From assembly GCF_016545825.1 (NCBI RefSeq), contig NC_052614.1, positions 45,263,212 to 45,327,211 on the forward strand: a stretch of DNA of 64,000 nucleotides. Reading direction: 5' to 3'. Made by a program: the position numbers and the translations under genes. A model generated the notes under the pieces. It was not told where the DNA came from. It saw only the letters and a list, made by a program, of their open reading frames with translations, and searched no databases. This DNA comes from Eucalyptus grandis (taxonomy: Eukaryota; Streptophyta; Magnoliopsida; Myrtales; Myrtaceae). This document shows, in pieces, positions 34,489-45,545 of this stretch (positions are counted from its first letter, which is position 1; every line of letters begins with the position of its first letter).

Positions 34489-35822
34489 TAGGGGTGTCAT
34501 TGAGTTGGGTCGGGTCGGGTCAGGTTTTTATGTTACTTTTATTTATTCCGACCCGACCTCATAAAATCATAAGGGTCACATATTATGACCCATAAGGGTC
34601 ACATATTATGACCTGAATCAACCCGAAACACATTAGACCCTCATCAAAAATTCGGGTAGCGTCGGGTTTTTGGGTTTTCCTTTTTTTTTTTTTTTTCACC
34701 TCCCTTTTCTATGGGGTTAGTTAAACCCAGCTTCTGCTTTTGCGTTCTCTGCCCAAACAAAAATCTAGGCCCCTAACCTACTCATTCCCTTCATCATAAG
34801 TTATTAAGCAAGTATTAGCACAAGCATCACTACGGCATCACTTACATTAAGAAGAGCATAAATCGTGTCAGCTACATCAGAAGCCTCGGCCGTGATCCGA
34901 TACGCAATGACCCCGGCAGAAACCCCACCCCCGCCTTCAAAGAACCCCGAATCCCTCTCGAGAACCCTCTCGAACACATCCACTCGAACCCTGTACACAG
35001 CGTTCAACGCGGCGTCCCAAAGAAACGCATGCTGCAGGTAGCTCGACACGGCCCGAGCCAGCACCAAAACCCCAGCGCGAAGCCCTCGCCCCTCAATTTG
35101 AAAAAATCAGCGCCAGAAAAGTCGGAGGAGAGTTTGCCGATCCAGGGGACGAGCTTGGAGAGAGAGAGAGCGCAGAGACCGCACTGCAAAGCCAACCGAG
35201 GAGGACGAGCCCGAATTGGGAGAGGAGGTAGGGCTTGAGGGATCGGAGTGGAAGGGATTTGGGAAGGGGAAGGGGAGGGGTTTTCGGTGACAGACGGCGA
35301 CGATCGACTGATTTGGCGGCAGCTAGGGTTTCGGCGTTGAGACGAGGGGTGGCGACAGCGACGGCGAGGCGGAGGCGCGTTGATTGGAGGAGAGGCCGAA
35401 TTGGCAGTCGTGAACGTAGGCGACGGAAGCTCCATTGGAGATCGATGAGGGCGGCAGCGGAATCGACAAGAAGGTGCAGTCGTGGATAGCGGTGGAGTCG
35501 ACGAGAAGGAGAAGGCACAGTTGTCGGAGAAAAAGGCGGAGCCAACGAGGGACCGAGGGTATGTGTTTGACTGTTTGGCCTTGGGTAAAGATGAGAACGT
35601 GTTTGTGTTTGTTGGCTTGGTTGGAATTTGGAGTTAATGTGTTCCGGGTTGAACAATGTTCCAACCTTGACCCGACCCAAAACATATTTCTTTGCTTATT
35701 TTATATCTGTTACTCGAACAGTATCAAGACCCAAAACATGTATTATACTTATTTCGTGTTTGGATCGTGTTCATATCGTGTTCTGTCGGGTCGGGTCGAG
35801 TCAGGTTTTTTTGACACAGCTT
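34489..35822. mobile_element. Possible Pack-type DNA element carrying an ABCB29-like exon
   Basis: The left end starts TAGGGGTGTCA and is followed by GGGTCGGGTCGGGTCAGG. The right end carries GGGTCGGGTCGAGTCAGG, then TTTTTTTGACACAGC. The outer inverted repeat TAGGGGTGTCA / TGACACAGCTT matches at 8 of 11 positions. No convincing 8-bp target duplication was seen (best 6 of 8), so the right end may be eroded. Cargo: one broken exon of a plastid ABC transporter (next entry). The general plan is like the ABC1K-bearing element, with a different terminal family. Confidence 0.55.
34846..35435 (-). pseudogene. ABCB29-like ABC transporter first-exon fragment, frameshifted
   Basis: Minus-strand reading from about 35435 to 34846 gives a Pro/Ser-rich transit-peptide-like start (MELPSPTFTTANSASPP). 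After it come KPYLLSQFGLVLLGWLCSAV, SKLVPWIGKLSSDFSG, ARAVSSYLQHAFLWDAAL, YRVRVDVFERVLERDSGFF and AYRITAEASDVADTIYALLN, then a GTAAGT donor at 34845-34844. These are the N-terminal transmembrane-domain phrases of a chloroplast half-size ABC transporter of the ABCB29 type. At least three frame changes are needed, one in a CT-repeat. Later exons, including the ATP-binding domain, are absent. Assignment is from memory of the family. Confidence 0.78.
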
Positions 35823-36074
35823 TTAAAATGGTCGCAGTGGTCCTATAAAATCTCACGTGATATCAAAGCCTCATTTCTTGAGGCAAACTTAGTACACCCG
35901 GTGCACCTCACACATCCCAAAATTTCCCCAATCTTTTCGGTTTATCATTCTTAGTGTTGCACCTGATGCACCCTAGTAAAATAAATTCATCCCGCTCTTG
36001 ACATTGTTCATCGAAATGCCTCATTGGCATGTAACCAAGTGCCACGGTGGTGGTGTTACGACATCGGTGACGCG

Positions 36075-36185
36075 TCACCAAGTTGAGCTTTTCTTTTCCA
36101 TGGAGGTATTTTTTGAAGTTGCAAGACGTGTCGCCAAGTTGAGCTTTTCTTTTCCATGGAGGTATTTTTCAACGTCGCAAGATGC
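36075..36185. repeat. Two ~56-bp tandem repeats
   Basis: GTC(A/G)CCAAGTTGAGC and TTTTCCATGGAGGTATTTTT occur twice (36075-36130 and 36131-36185). No gene seen. Confidence 0.8.
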
Positions 36186-36840
36186 ATCTTTGCACAGTAA
36201 CCTTTGCTCAATAGTGCCTGGTTTATTAGCTTATTGTAGCCATGTATGCCTTTATTAAATTACTGTTTCGATAGCAAAGTCGATCACAAAGGACACATGC
36301 CGTTCGGCTCCAATGCCTCTGATTCTTGACTTTTCATTTTTCGTTTGGAGAAGCTAACACCATCACCAAACTCGCAGCCATTAGATGAGCAACATACTGA
36401 AATCTTCTCATCAACAGAAGCTTGGAGCCATCACACACGCCACCTCGTCTTGTATCCGTTGAGCTTATTTTGATAAAGATTTTTCGTGACATTGTTCGAA
36501 TTATTTTTCAAACTCAAGTTGATTTGTTTCAACTCAACTTGCGTTTGAGGAGATGTTAGCAATATTAGTATATTCATTTGATTTTGCACATCTCTCAAGA
36601 TTATGCATATATCTCCTTTGATAAAGCATATGTTTGATAAATATATTTGTTTATCTTGTTACCTTAGATAACCATTTCATAAGGCCTATATAAATAGGTT
36701 GATGTATTCTTCATTATATATATCGAAGTACAGAGAAATTCCATATTTCCATTTTTCGCATATGACTCTATTTAAGCAACTTCTGTTTTTGACTCCACTC
36801 CGGCGACTACACTCATTTTAATCTTATAACAACAACAACA

Positions 36841-37022
36841 AGATCTGAGCGGAAAGGTTTTTTTGGACGAAAATTCTCGACGAAAGTGCCTTTTCGAGCT
36901 CAAGCAAAAGGGAGTCCGACGAATAAGAAGAAGATCTGAGCGTAAAGGTTTTTTTGGACGAAAACTCTCGACGAAGGCGCCTTTTCGAGCTCGAGCAAAA
37001 GGGAGTCCGACGATGCTTCACG
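36841..37022. repeat. Two 91-bp tandem repeats
   Basis: Units at 36841-36931 and 36932-37022 begin AGATCTGAGCG(G/T)AAAGG and end GGGAGTCCGACGA, with few differences, so the duplication is recent. They lie just outside the TRIM-like element. Both strands are open across the repeat, but no motif is recognised. Confidence 0.85.
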
Positions 37023-38842
37023 TGAGGTATCGATTGTCTGAAGGAGAGATGGTGTTCTGATTACAATTCAGAAAGAGAAAACGCTGCGAGATGTGGGCTT
37101 TAGTTTTTAAAATTTTCTTTAAGTTTCTTGTAGCCCAGTAAGGACGGCCCAAATTAGTTCGAAAGGTCCGTCAAAGTTTACCTCGGAAGCTTCAAGCGCA
37201 ATAGCGAAGGCCCCTCTCCTGTCGCTAGACGCCATCTTTAGCGACGGTTTTTTATGGCCGTCCCGGAAATCCCTAACATTAAGTTTACATCCCTAACATT
37301 TTTCGTTTAGACATTATAGTGACGAAGATAATTTTGAAAAGTTTAAACTTTTCTAAGCATATGTAACTATAGATTCTTATCATTACTACTTTATAACTTT
37401 CGTGCTCTTCTCAGAATTATTTATTAACAATTTAATGATGAGGTTTACTACGTATATAAATATTGACAGGCATTAAGACTAAAGTTATATATTTTAAGTA
37501 CGGTAGAAAATTTTAGTGGTGAATATGAAAATCATTTACATATTTGGACTAATACAATGAATATTCTAAAGCTAAACGAGTATTGATAGTTTATTTTGTC
37601 TCAATACATTGCTTTGTCCTCTTTTCTTCATTTGTAAGATATCATAGTGCAGACAAAGTACTCTATCGGATCTTGTATATCATTGCTATCAATCACAATT
37701 GGCCAATTAACAAGTGAGCTCATCCAACGTTAAGTACGCAATATGTTTATATTTTTAATTTTTATATTAATATTTATTTTAATTTACAATCATAAGTTTG
37801 AATGCAATTATTTTAAATTAATTGAGGTCTTAAAGCTTTAGTTTTTTTTTTTCTTGAAAAAAATATATTTTTGTAATTTAACATACTCTTATGTTAGGTT
37901 CTGCTTTATTGTTTGAAGTTTGATAGGGCAATTTGAAAAGCAGGGAAGCCAAAACTCCAAAATTGGAATACATACCTTAATTATTCCTAACCATTAGAAG
38001 TGCAACTAGGCTAGTCATTAAACGAGGCAAAGCTTTTTCCGTTGATAAGCACAAACACCTCCCTTCTTCTTTTTTTCTCTTTTTCTTTTTTTTTTCCTGA
38101 TGTTGCCTTGTTATCTACAGGAAAATCTTAGATGTTTTATCCATGTAGCTATGAATCTTCTCATCTGGGTAACCCTTGCTGCCTAAAGTCGACAAGAAAT
38201 TGAAGAAGTTGACGGTGGCATGAGACACTCTCTTCTTGGTAAGAGCTTCTCCCTATCCATGGTTGGTGATAGCTAACCCCAAAACCCTAAATACCTCCAA
38301 TCAGAAACCCCAACCTGTCCATCGATGTCTACCTCACAGATCTCGTGCAGCAGCAGCCCACAACCCAATCATGGTACCGCCACATTTCCCTCTTAGACCC
38401 AAAGCTAGCCACGTTCATCCGTCACCTCCATTCTCTACCACTGACTGCTGCGACACCCGCCACCTTTACAATCCCACATTTCTATCAAACCTAAGCAGCC
38501 TTCTCTGATCTCTCAGCCCCAATATTCCTTTCTAGCCCTAAATCCCCTCAGCCAGCATGCCTACTAATATTTCATCCCTGTTTTTTTCCCCTACCTGATA
38601 GCTCCCTTCATCCACAAATCTTAAACCCTTTTTGTGCCCTCCTGCATCTTCCCATCCTGCAAGTCAAAGGTTAGAGTTGGTGGCTTGATAGGCTCTTGCT
38701 GAGGCTGACACCGGTGCTAGCAGATTATCCGTCTGGCTGAGAACCTGTGCTGTGAAGGAAAGGAGCTGCTGAAGTCCCCTGGCCGAGAATCTCTCTCTCA
38801 GGAAGTCTGGAGTGTGCCCTGCCACTGCATCATTGAGGTAAA
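37023..38842. other. No recognised gene; likely LINE 5' leader at its end
   Basis: 37023-38040 is low-GC with nothing recognised. 38040-38842 is pyrimidine-rich then mixed, and leads directly into the DUF4283 ATG at 38843. It may be the 5' untranslated region of that LINE-type unit. Confidence 0.45.
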
Positions 38843-39181
38843 ATGGAGAATGTGATTGATAAAGAACTAGGACTAGCTGCCTTAGGTAGAAGATTGTGCA
38901 ATGATGTAGTACTGACTGTTAATGATGAGATTCTGGAAGGAATATTGAGGGAATGCAGTCTAACCCTGTTGGGAAAACTCTATTCTAGGCCTAATGTCAA
39001 TTTCCAGGCTTTCCAATCTAGGCAAGCTTGGAAATCTGATGATATGATTTGAGATCAAACGCAACCAGGACTCTTCACGTTTGGGTTCAGCTCTGAGAAT
39101 GAGAAAAAGAGAGTTTCAGAAGCCAGTTCATGGTCCTTTTCAATTAATTTGCTGATTCTCCAGCCATTAGACCCGAATATC

Positions 39182-39671
39182 TGTTAAAAAAAGTGATCCA
39201 TTTTTGTAGAAAATTCTAGACTACACTAGAGAAAAAGTTGGCCAAAACAAACCAGCAAAAAGCAAGCTTCGAAGACTCTCAAAGGCTGAAGAATTTTCTG
39301 GTACGTAGAACACGTGGAAAGAAAAGTCAACAAAAGTGGCTGAGAGTTGGAGAGAATAGAGAAATGCAGAAAAATGGAGGAGAGACCAGAATAATCGGGA
39401 GAAGCCGCAACATGCAAGGACAAAGAAGCAAGCTGAAATTTTTTATTATATCTGTACTCAATGTCGGTGAAGAAGAGGCGGTGCTCACGCCTATAAATAG
39501 AGGTGTGGTGTCTGTTTTAGTTGGCTGAAAAAACCAAAACCACTCCTTCCTTTATAATACTTACTTTCATAATAAAAGCTCTCTTTTTTTAACCCATACA
39601 CCCTTGCCTTTGTAGCCCATATTTCACACATACACACTTGCACACACACACGCTTCCGCAAATCACCAACA
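39182..39671 (+). repeat. 5' LTR of the Copia element, with promoter
   Basis: 490 bases. TATAAATA at 39492-39499 is the probable LTR promoter. AATAAA at 39571-39576 is the probable poly(A) signal, giving a U3-R-U5 order. A short CA-rich tract near the end (39629-39650) precedes the terminal CACCAACA. Confidence 0.92.
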
Positions 39672-39765
39672 GTGGTATCAGAGCCACGTCTTTGGTTGGT
39701 GTCGGGCATTTGTCCTACCCACCCACTCCTAAAACTACTATTTCCAAATACCCACTAACTAAATC

Positions 39766-42700
39766 ATGGCCAACTCTACCTCGTCCTCATTTCCCATTCC
39801 CATTTTTGATGGGAACAACTATGACTTTTGGAGCATAAAAATGACTACATTCTTGATGGCCCAAGACTTATGGGACATTGTGGAAAAAGGTCACGAGGCT
39901 CCGCCAGAAGGTGCAAGTGTTTCGAAGGATCAACTACAAAAGGATGCAAGGGCGCTATATTTTATCCAACAAGCACTCTCGAAACCGTATTTCCGAGAAT
40001 AATTGGAGCAAGGATTGCAAAAGAGGCTTGGGATATACTACGAGAAGAATTTCAAGGATCGGAAAAGGTACGCACTATTCGTCTTCAAACACTAAGAAGA
40101 GATTTTGATAATTCTAAAATGAAAAATTATGAGACCGTACAAGAATATTGTGGAAAATTAAAGGAACTCGTTAATCAAATGAGAGCCTATGGAGATGGGA
40201 TAACTGATCAAAGGGTTGTTGAGAAAATATTGGTGTCACTTACAAAAAAATACAACTCTATAGTTACAACTATAGAAGGAACTAAAGACTTGACAACCCT
40301 CTCAATAAGTGAATTAATTGGCTCTCTAGAAGCATATGAGAAAAGACTAATGGCACAAGATGAAGATTCAGTTGAAAGTGCCTTTCAATCCAAAGTAAAT
40401 ATACGGTCTCATCAAACTAAAAATGATGGAAGGAGCTCATGGAAAAACAAAAGAGGAGGAGAAATTATAAAAAAAGAAAATTATCCACCTTGTGGTATTT
40501 GCAAGAAAACAAATCATTTGGAGAAAGATTGTTGGTTTAAAAATAAAAAACAATGCCGCTTTTGTAAAAGATATGGCCATGTAGAAAAAGATTGTCGCTC
40601 GAAAACAAATAATCGAGCAAACTATGTAGAAAAAAAAGAAAGTGAAGAGAATACATTCTACGCAAGCCAAGCGGCAAATGACAATAAAAGCGAAATATGG
40701 TACATCGATAGTGGGTGTAGCAATCACATGACAGGGGACGAAACTATATTCACCGATATCAATAAGTCGGTGAAATCTCAAGTAAAGTTGGGCAATGGTG
40801 CATTAGTAGATGTCAAAGGAAAAGGCACCATCGCCGTGGAAACGAATAAAGGCCCAAAATATATACGTAATGTATATCTAGTCCTCGTCTTGCACAAAAT
40901 CTCTTAAGTGTGGGCCAAATGATACAAAGTGGGTATTCTCTATATTTTAATAGAGATACCTGCATTATCTATGATAAATATAAAAATATCATTGCCTCTG
41001 TTAAGATGAAAAATAACAATTTTCCTATTCAATGGAAATTGGTCAAAGATATAGCCATGAAAGCTCAACTTGATGATTCATGGCTATGGCATCGAAGATT
41101 TGGCCACTTCAATTTTGCTGGGCTAAAAATTCTCCATCAGAAAAATATGATGAGAGATTTTCCAGCCATCACAGAAATCTCAGATGTTTGTGAAGGCTGT
41201 CTTCTTGGAAAACAACAGAGACAGTCCTTCCCATCTGGAGGTGCATGGAAAGCTAAGAAGCCATTAGAACTTGTCCACACGGACGTGTGCAGTCCGATGA
41301 GGACACCTACACCTAGTCAAAATAAATATTTTATCCTATTCATTGACGATTACACAAGAATGACGTGGGTATATTTTCTTCGAGAAAAATCTGAGGTTTT
41401 CTCTATCTTTAGAAAATTCAAGAACCACGTCGAGAATCAAAGTGGCCAAAGAATCAAAGTCCTAAGAAGTGACAGAGGCACAGAATACAATTCAAATGAG
41501 TTTAATAAATTTTGTGAAGATGAAGGAGTCCATCATCAACTAACTATTGGCTACGCCCCAGAACAAAATGGAGTAGCTGAAAGAAAAAATAGAACCGTCA
41601 TGGAGATGGCAAGGTCTATGCTAAAAGAGAAAGGCCTTCCCAACACTTTACGGGCGAAGCAGTTTATACTGCTGTATACCTACTAAACAGGTGTCCAACG
41701 AAAGCTGTACAAAATAAAACTCCAGTCGAAGCATGGAGTGGACGAAAGCCTTCAGCAAAGCATCTTAAAGTGTTTGGATGCATTTGCTACGTCCACATCC
41801 CTGCTCAAAAAAGGAGTAAACTAGATGAAAAGACAGAAAAGGAATATTCCTTGGATACGGTGACCAATCAAAAGGCTATCGAATTTACAACCTAAGAACT
41901 AAAAAGCTAATGATTAGTCGAGACGTCGAGTTCGACGAGAATGCTGCCTGGAATTGGGAAAGCGAAGATTGAGAAGAAGTACATAACCTTGCCGGACATA
42001 CCACCTGCTCAAGAGGAGACAATGTCACAAGAAGAAGGAGTAGTACCGGATTCTACCACTCACGATATAACTCCACCAAGCTCTCCAAGAGCAACACAAG
42101 AAGAGTCTACTCGAGTCTCCGTACTAAGGGTAAAAGCCCTTAGAAGAATTTACGACACATGCAACTTTGCTATTTTAGAACCTGAAAACTATGAACAAGC
42201 ATCCAAAGAAGAAGTTTGGATAAAAGCTATGGAGGAAGAGATCAAGATGATTGAGAAAAATGAAACTTGGGAGCTTGTCGATCGACCCGAAGACAAAGAG
42301 ATCATTGGCGTCAAGTGGGTCTACAAGACGAAGCTCAATGCGGATGGATCAATCCAGAAGCATAAAGCAAGGCTTGTGGCGAAAGGATACTTGCAACAAC
42401 CAGGTATCGACTATACTGAAACTTTTGCTCCCGTCGCTCGCCTTGATACTATTCGAGCACTTATAGCCTTAGCGGCACAAAAAGATTGGAAGATTTATCA
42501 ACTAGATGTAAAATCAGCATTTCTAAATGGATACCTTCAAGAATAAATATATGTAGCTCAACCAGAAGGCTTTATTCTCAAAGGCCAAGAAGAAAAAGTT
42601 CTCAAACTCAAGAAAGCCCTATATGGGTTAAAACAAGCACCACGTGCATGGTATAGTAGAATCGATGAATACTTCATCAAGCAAGGATTCAGGAGGAGTA

Positions 42701-43721
42701 TGAGTGAGCCAACACTCTACATCAAGGCCCAAGGTAAGTCCGACACTCTCATTGTCTCTCTATATGTAGATGATCTCATATATACAGGAAACAATGAGAC
42801 AATGATCCGAGAATTTAAAGAAGAAATGATGAAGACATTTGAAATGACGGACTTGGGCTTGATGAACTATTTCCTCGGTATAGAAGTCAATCAAGATAAA
42901 GGAATTTTCATCTCGCAAAAGAAATATACCGAAAAGCTCCTTGAAAAATTCAAGATGAATAATTGCAAAACAGTGGCAACACCACTTGTGATGAATGAAA
43001 AACTATTGAAAGAAGATGGAGCTGCAAAAGCAGACGCTTCACTCTATAGAAGCCTAATTGGGAGTCTACTATATCTTACTGCTACAAGGCCAGATATTAT
43101 GTACGCGACAAGTTTATTATCACGGTTTATGCAAAGTCCAAGCAAATTCATTTTGGAGCAGCCAAGAGAATTCTAAGATACTTACAAGGAACCATTGATT
43201 ATGGAATTTGGTACCGACCTAGCGCAACAACTAAGTTGATCGGTTATACGGATAGTGATTGGGCAGGATCATCTGATGACAGGAGGAGCACCACTGGTTA
43301 TGCATTCACACTGGGTTCTGGAATATTTTCATGGATATCTAAAAAACAAGACTTAGTGGCACAATCCACTGCAGAAGCAGAATATGTTGCGGCTGCTACA
43401 ACTACTAGTCATGCAATATGGCTTCGAAGAAATTTAGAAGACATTGGAGAACCACAAATGGAATCAACGCCAATATTTTGCGACAACAAGTCCGCGATTG
43501 CAATATCAAAAAATCCAGTCTTTCATGGAAGAACAAAGCATATTGATATAAAATATCACTTCATTCGTGAAGTGCAAAGCAGAGGAGAGATCGAGCTAAA
43601 GTATTGTAAGACTGAAGATCAAATTGCGGACATATTCACTAAAGCACTACCAACAGCAAAATTCGAGACATTAAGAAGCATGCTTGGAGTATCACAAAAA
43701 TGGATCAAGGAGGAGTGTTAA
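39766..43721 (+). pseudogene. Copia gag-pol, full-length but disrupted
   Basis: Domain order: gag (39766 on), two CCHC zinc knuckles (about 40490-40600), aspartic protease with the DSG site (about 40708), integrase zinc-binding and catalytic core (41050-41690), reverse transcriptase with YVDD (about 42762) and RNase H (43240-43720). This is the Copia order, integrase before reverse transcriptase. Breaks seen: a frameshift in gag near 40000, a stop/frame change between protease and integrase (about 40907), a frameshift in integrase near 41660-41690, a frame disruption near 41840-41945, an in-frame TAA at 42544-42546 inside reverse transcriptase, and a frameshift near 43150-43180. With LTRs only ~1 percent apart, the damage is recent or was inherited from a damaged template. 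No repaired sequence is given. Confidence 0.92.
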
Positions 43722-44208
43722 AAAAAGTGATCCATTTTTGTAGAAAAATTCTAGACTACACTAGAGAAAAAGTTGGCCAAAACAAACCAGCAAAAAGCAA
43801 GCTTCGAAGACTCTCAAAGGCTGAAGAATTTTCTGGTACGTAGAACACGTGGAAAGAAAAGTCAACAAAAGTGGCTGAGAGTTGGAGAGAATAGAAAAAT
43901 GCAGAAAAATGGAGGAGAGACCAGAATAATCGGGAGAAGCCGCAACATGCAGGGACAAAGAAGCAAGCTGAAATTTTTTTATTATTTCTTGTACTCAATG
44001 TCGGTGAAGAAGAGGCGGTGCTCACGCCTATAAATAGAAGTGTGGTGTCTGTTTTAGTTGGCTGAAAAAACCAAAACCACTCCTTCCTTTGTAATACTTA
44101 CTTTCATAATAAAAGCTCTCTTTTTTTAACCCATACACCCTTGCCTTTGTAGCCCATATTTCACACATACACACTTGCACACACACACGCTTCCGCAAAT
44201 CACCAACA
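43716..44208 (+). repeat. 3' LTR of the Copia element
   Basis: 493 bases, nearly identical to the 5' LTR. TATAAATA at 44029-44036 and AATAAA near 44110 could drive read-out transcription toward the dirigent pseudogene at 44495, which is on the opposite strand and would be hit antisense. Confidence 0.92.
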
Positions 44209-44494
44209 ATATCTCTATTCATTGTGCATTTTGGATGCAAGTGCATGATTTACCATTAGCAAGAATCACTGAGAAAGTAATGCGAGGAGTGATCTTAAAA
44301 TAGGGAAGGTGCTGGAACTGAAATTGGAGGCTAGGGGAGGCAGCCCCTGCAAAACTAGAAAAGCAAGAGTTTCTTGACTTAGCGAGACCACTTAAGTCGG
44401 GGATTGTGGCGAATATTGCAACTGTGCATTGACTTTAAATATGAAAGATTTCCTTATTTTTGCTATTCAAGTGAGCGTATTATAAGCTATTACG

Positions 44495-45063
44495 CTACCG
44501 ATAGCAAAGGAATCCCCATGAAGGATCAGCACTGGAAGAAAATGATGTGGGGAACTTTGGCCAATGTCTAAAGGCGGAAGTACGTGAGACAAGTCCTCCG
44601 CGTGCGAACCAGAAGAGCCTGCTCCTGTCGACAATCGGCATCTCCCTCACGTCAGAGAACACTGCATCCTGGCCAAGGACGCTTAGCGTGCTCCCGTTGT
44701 ACATCCCTTCAGTGAAGACGTAGTTCTGCACCATCGGCAGGCCAATGCCATTCAGTGATGAGGACAAATAGAGTCCCTGAGCCCAGCCGACGATTTTGGA
44801 GCTCAATTCCGGGCCCTCGGTCAACAGGTTGTCAGTCATAACGACGATGCCGAACCCCGTGGCAGACATGCTGGTCATCTTGGCCTCAGCTACACGCACT
44901 GTGGTCAGGTTGCGGCCGCTCACGATATCATGGAAATAGAAGTGGAGGTGGCTCAGCTTCTCCTTCTTTAGGCCAAGCTCTTCCGGAAGCAAGCTTCTTG
45001 AGAAAATGGTGGAAGTGAGGAGGAGAGAGAGAAGATGACGAGCTTGGTAATGCAAAGAGCCAT
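44495..45063 (-). pseudogene. Dirigent-family pseudogene
   Basis: The central part matches the intact paralogue at 49166-49738: [62 protein letters not shown] and VREMPIV. Two faults: (1) the ATG that aligns with the paralogue start (45063-45061) is out of frame with the domain, because the CT-rich signal-peptide region near 45020-45040 has an extra dinucleotide-type slip; the open frame itself begins at a TTG. (2) After FARG the C-terminal strand (AQAKTH...VYVFHY in the paralogue) is replaced by unrelated residues. A signal peptide and a closed beta-barrel are therefore unlikely. A TATA box (TTTATAAAAGCC on the minus strand) remains near 45161-45172. Confidence 0.85.
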
Positions 45064-45097
45064 ATTGGAGACACAGAGATGTGAAAAGGGTGTTGTT

Positions 45098-45159
45098 GGG
45101 GTTGGGGGGGTGGGTTGGGGGCGGGGCAGGGCGGGGCGAAGGGCGGGCGGTGGTGGGGC
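45098..45159 (+). promoter_or_regulatory. G-quadruplex-prone G-run between TATA box and dirigent pseudogene start
   Basis: More than eight runs of three or more G occur within 62 bases on the plus strand, i.e. a C-rich leader on the gene strand. It lies between the TATA-like TTTATAAAAGCC and the old ATG. The intact paralogue has a shorter G-rich segment at 49789-49832. Structure formation is inference. Confidence 0.6.
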
Positions 45160-45173
45160 GGCTTTTATAAAGG

Positions 45174-45545
45174 AGGTAATGGAGAAAATGCGTTTAAGTA
45201 GGAAAAACAGTAGTGTGATTTTGGATTTATCAAAGTTGATTTACAAAATTAACGTACGAAGTGATGCAACAAATAACAAATGGATATCGTAAATAAAGTA
45301 AATGAAATGCACATGACATCTAATAACACTTTGGCACCGACCCTCATAATATACTAATTATATAACTCAAATTTTAGGAATATAAAATCTTTCAAAATGA
45401 AATTTTCTTGGTGGAGTAATTAAGGTAAAGGAGCCTGAGTTCAAAGGAATAACCAGAGAGTAACATGGTCAATCAATTGGGTACCAAAGTAACGGTTGGA
45501 TTTGCCTGGTATAAATTTTTTAAGAATTAAGATTTTTGTTTATAA
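45174..45545. other. No recognised gene
   Basis: AT-rich upstream DNA of the dirigent pseudogene, ending at a truncated LTR. Nothing else seen. Confidence 0.6.

Larger units (their letters stand above)
34151..36778 (+). mobile_element. Small non-autonomous (TRIM-like) LTR element with nested insert
   Basis: Two related ~228-bp direct repeats lie at 34151-34381 and 36554-36778. They share GATTATGCATAT, ATAACCATTTCATAA and the TATA-type CCTATA(T)AAATAG. The first is followed by TTGGTATCAGCAAG, a primer site complementary to initiator tRNA-Met. The second is preceded by the purine tract GAGGAGA. Flanks ACCTC (34146-34150) and ACTTC (36779-36783) match at 4 of 5. The internal region has no gag-pol and hosts the insert at 34489-35822. 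The two LTRs differ at many sites, so the insertion is old. Confidence 0.7.
39182..44208 (+). mobile_element. Ty1/Copia LTR retrotransposon, 5.0 kb, perfect ATATC target duplication
   Basis: LTRs are 39182-39671 and 43716-44208, both TG..CA. ATATC flanks both sides (39177-39181, 44209-44213). The primer site TGGTATCAGAGCCAC (39674-39688) fits initiator tRNA-Met. The purine tract AAGGAGGAG (43707-43715) directly precedes the 3' LTR. By eye the LTRs differ by about five substitutions and three short indels in 490 bases, near 1 percent. With the commonly used plant rate of 1.3e-8 per site per year this is about 0.4 million years. The coding region is full length but broken (next entry), so it would need proteins from a relative to move. 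Confidence 0.95.
38843..44445 (+). pseudogene. DUF4283 LINE ORF1-like pseudogene split by the Copia element
   Basis: Part 1 (38843-39181) encodes a DUF4283 N-terminus (phrases LTLLGKLYSRPNVN, QAWKSDD and ENEKKRV) with an in-frame TGA at about 39050. Part 2 (44214 to about 44445) continues it after the Copia element: CAFWMQVHDLPLARITEKV, then PCKTRKARV and ARPLKSGI. Across the excised junction the frame reads on without loss (Asn-Ile then Ser-Ile-His). A later frame change and stops precede the zinc knuckle, which is missing. The related intact ORF is at 17774-18898. It was therefore already, or later became, non-coding; the Copia element interrupts it at the codon for Ile. Confidence 0.8.

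Noticed and set aside
35029..35489. Plus-strand Arg-rich open frames
   Set aside because: Antisense of the ABCB29-like exon fragment.
39182..44208. Copia element as an active autonomous copy
   Set aside because: LTRs, primer site and target duplication are intact, but gag-pol has several frameshifts and a stop.
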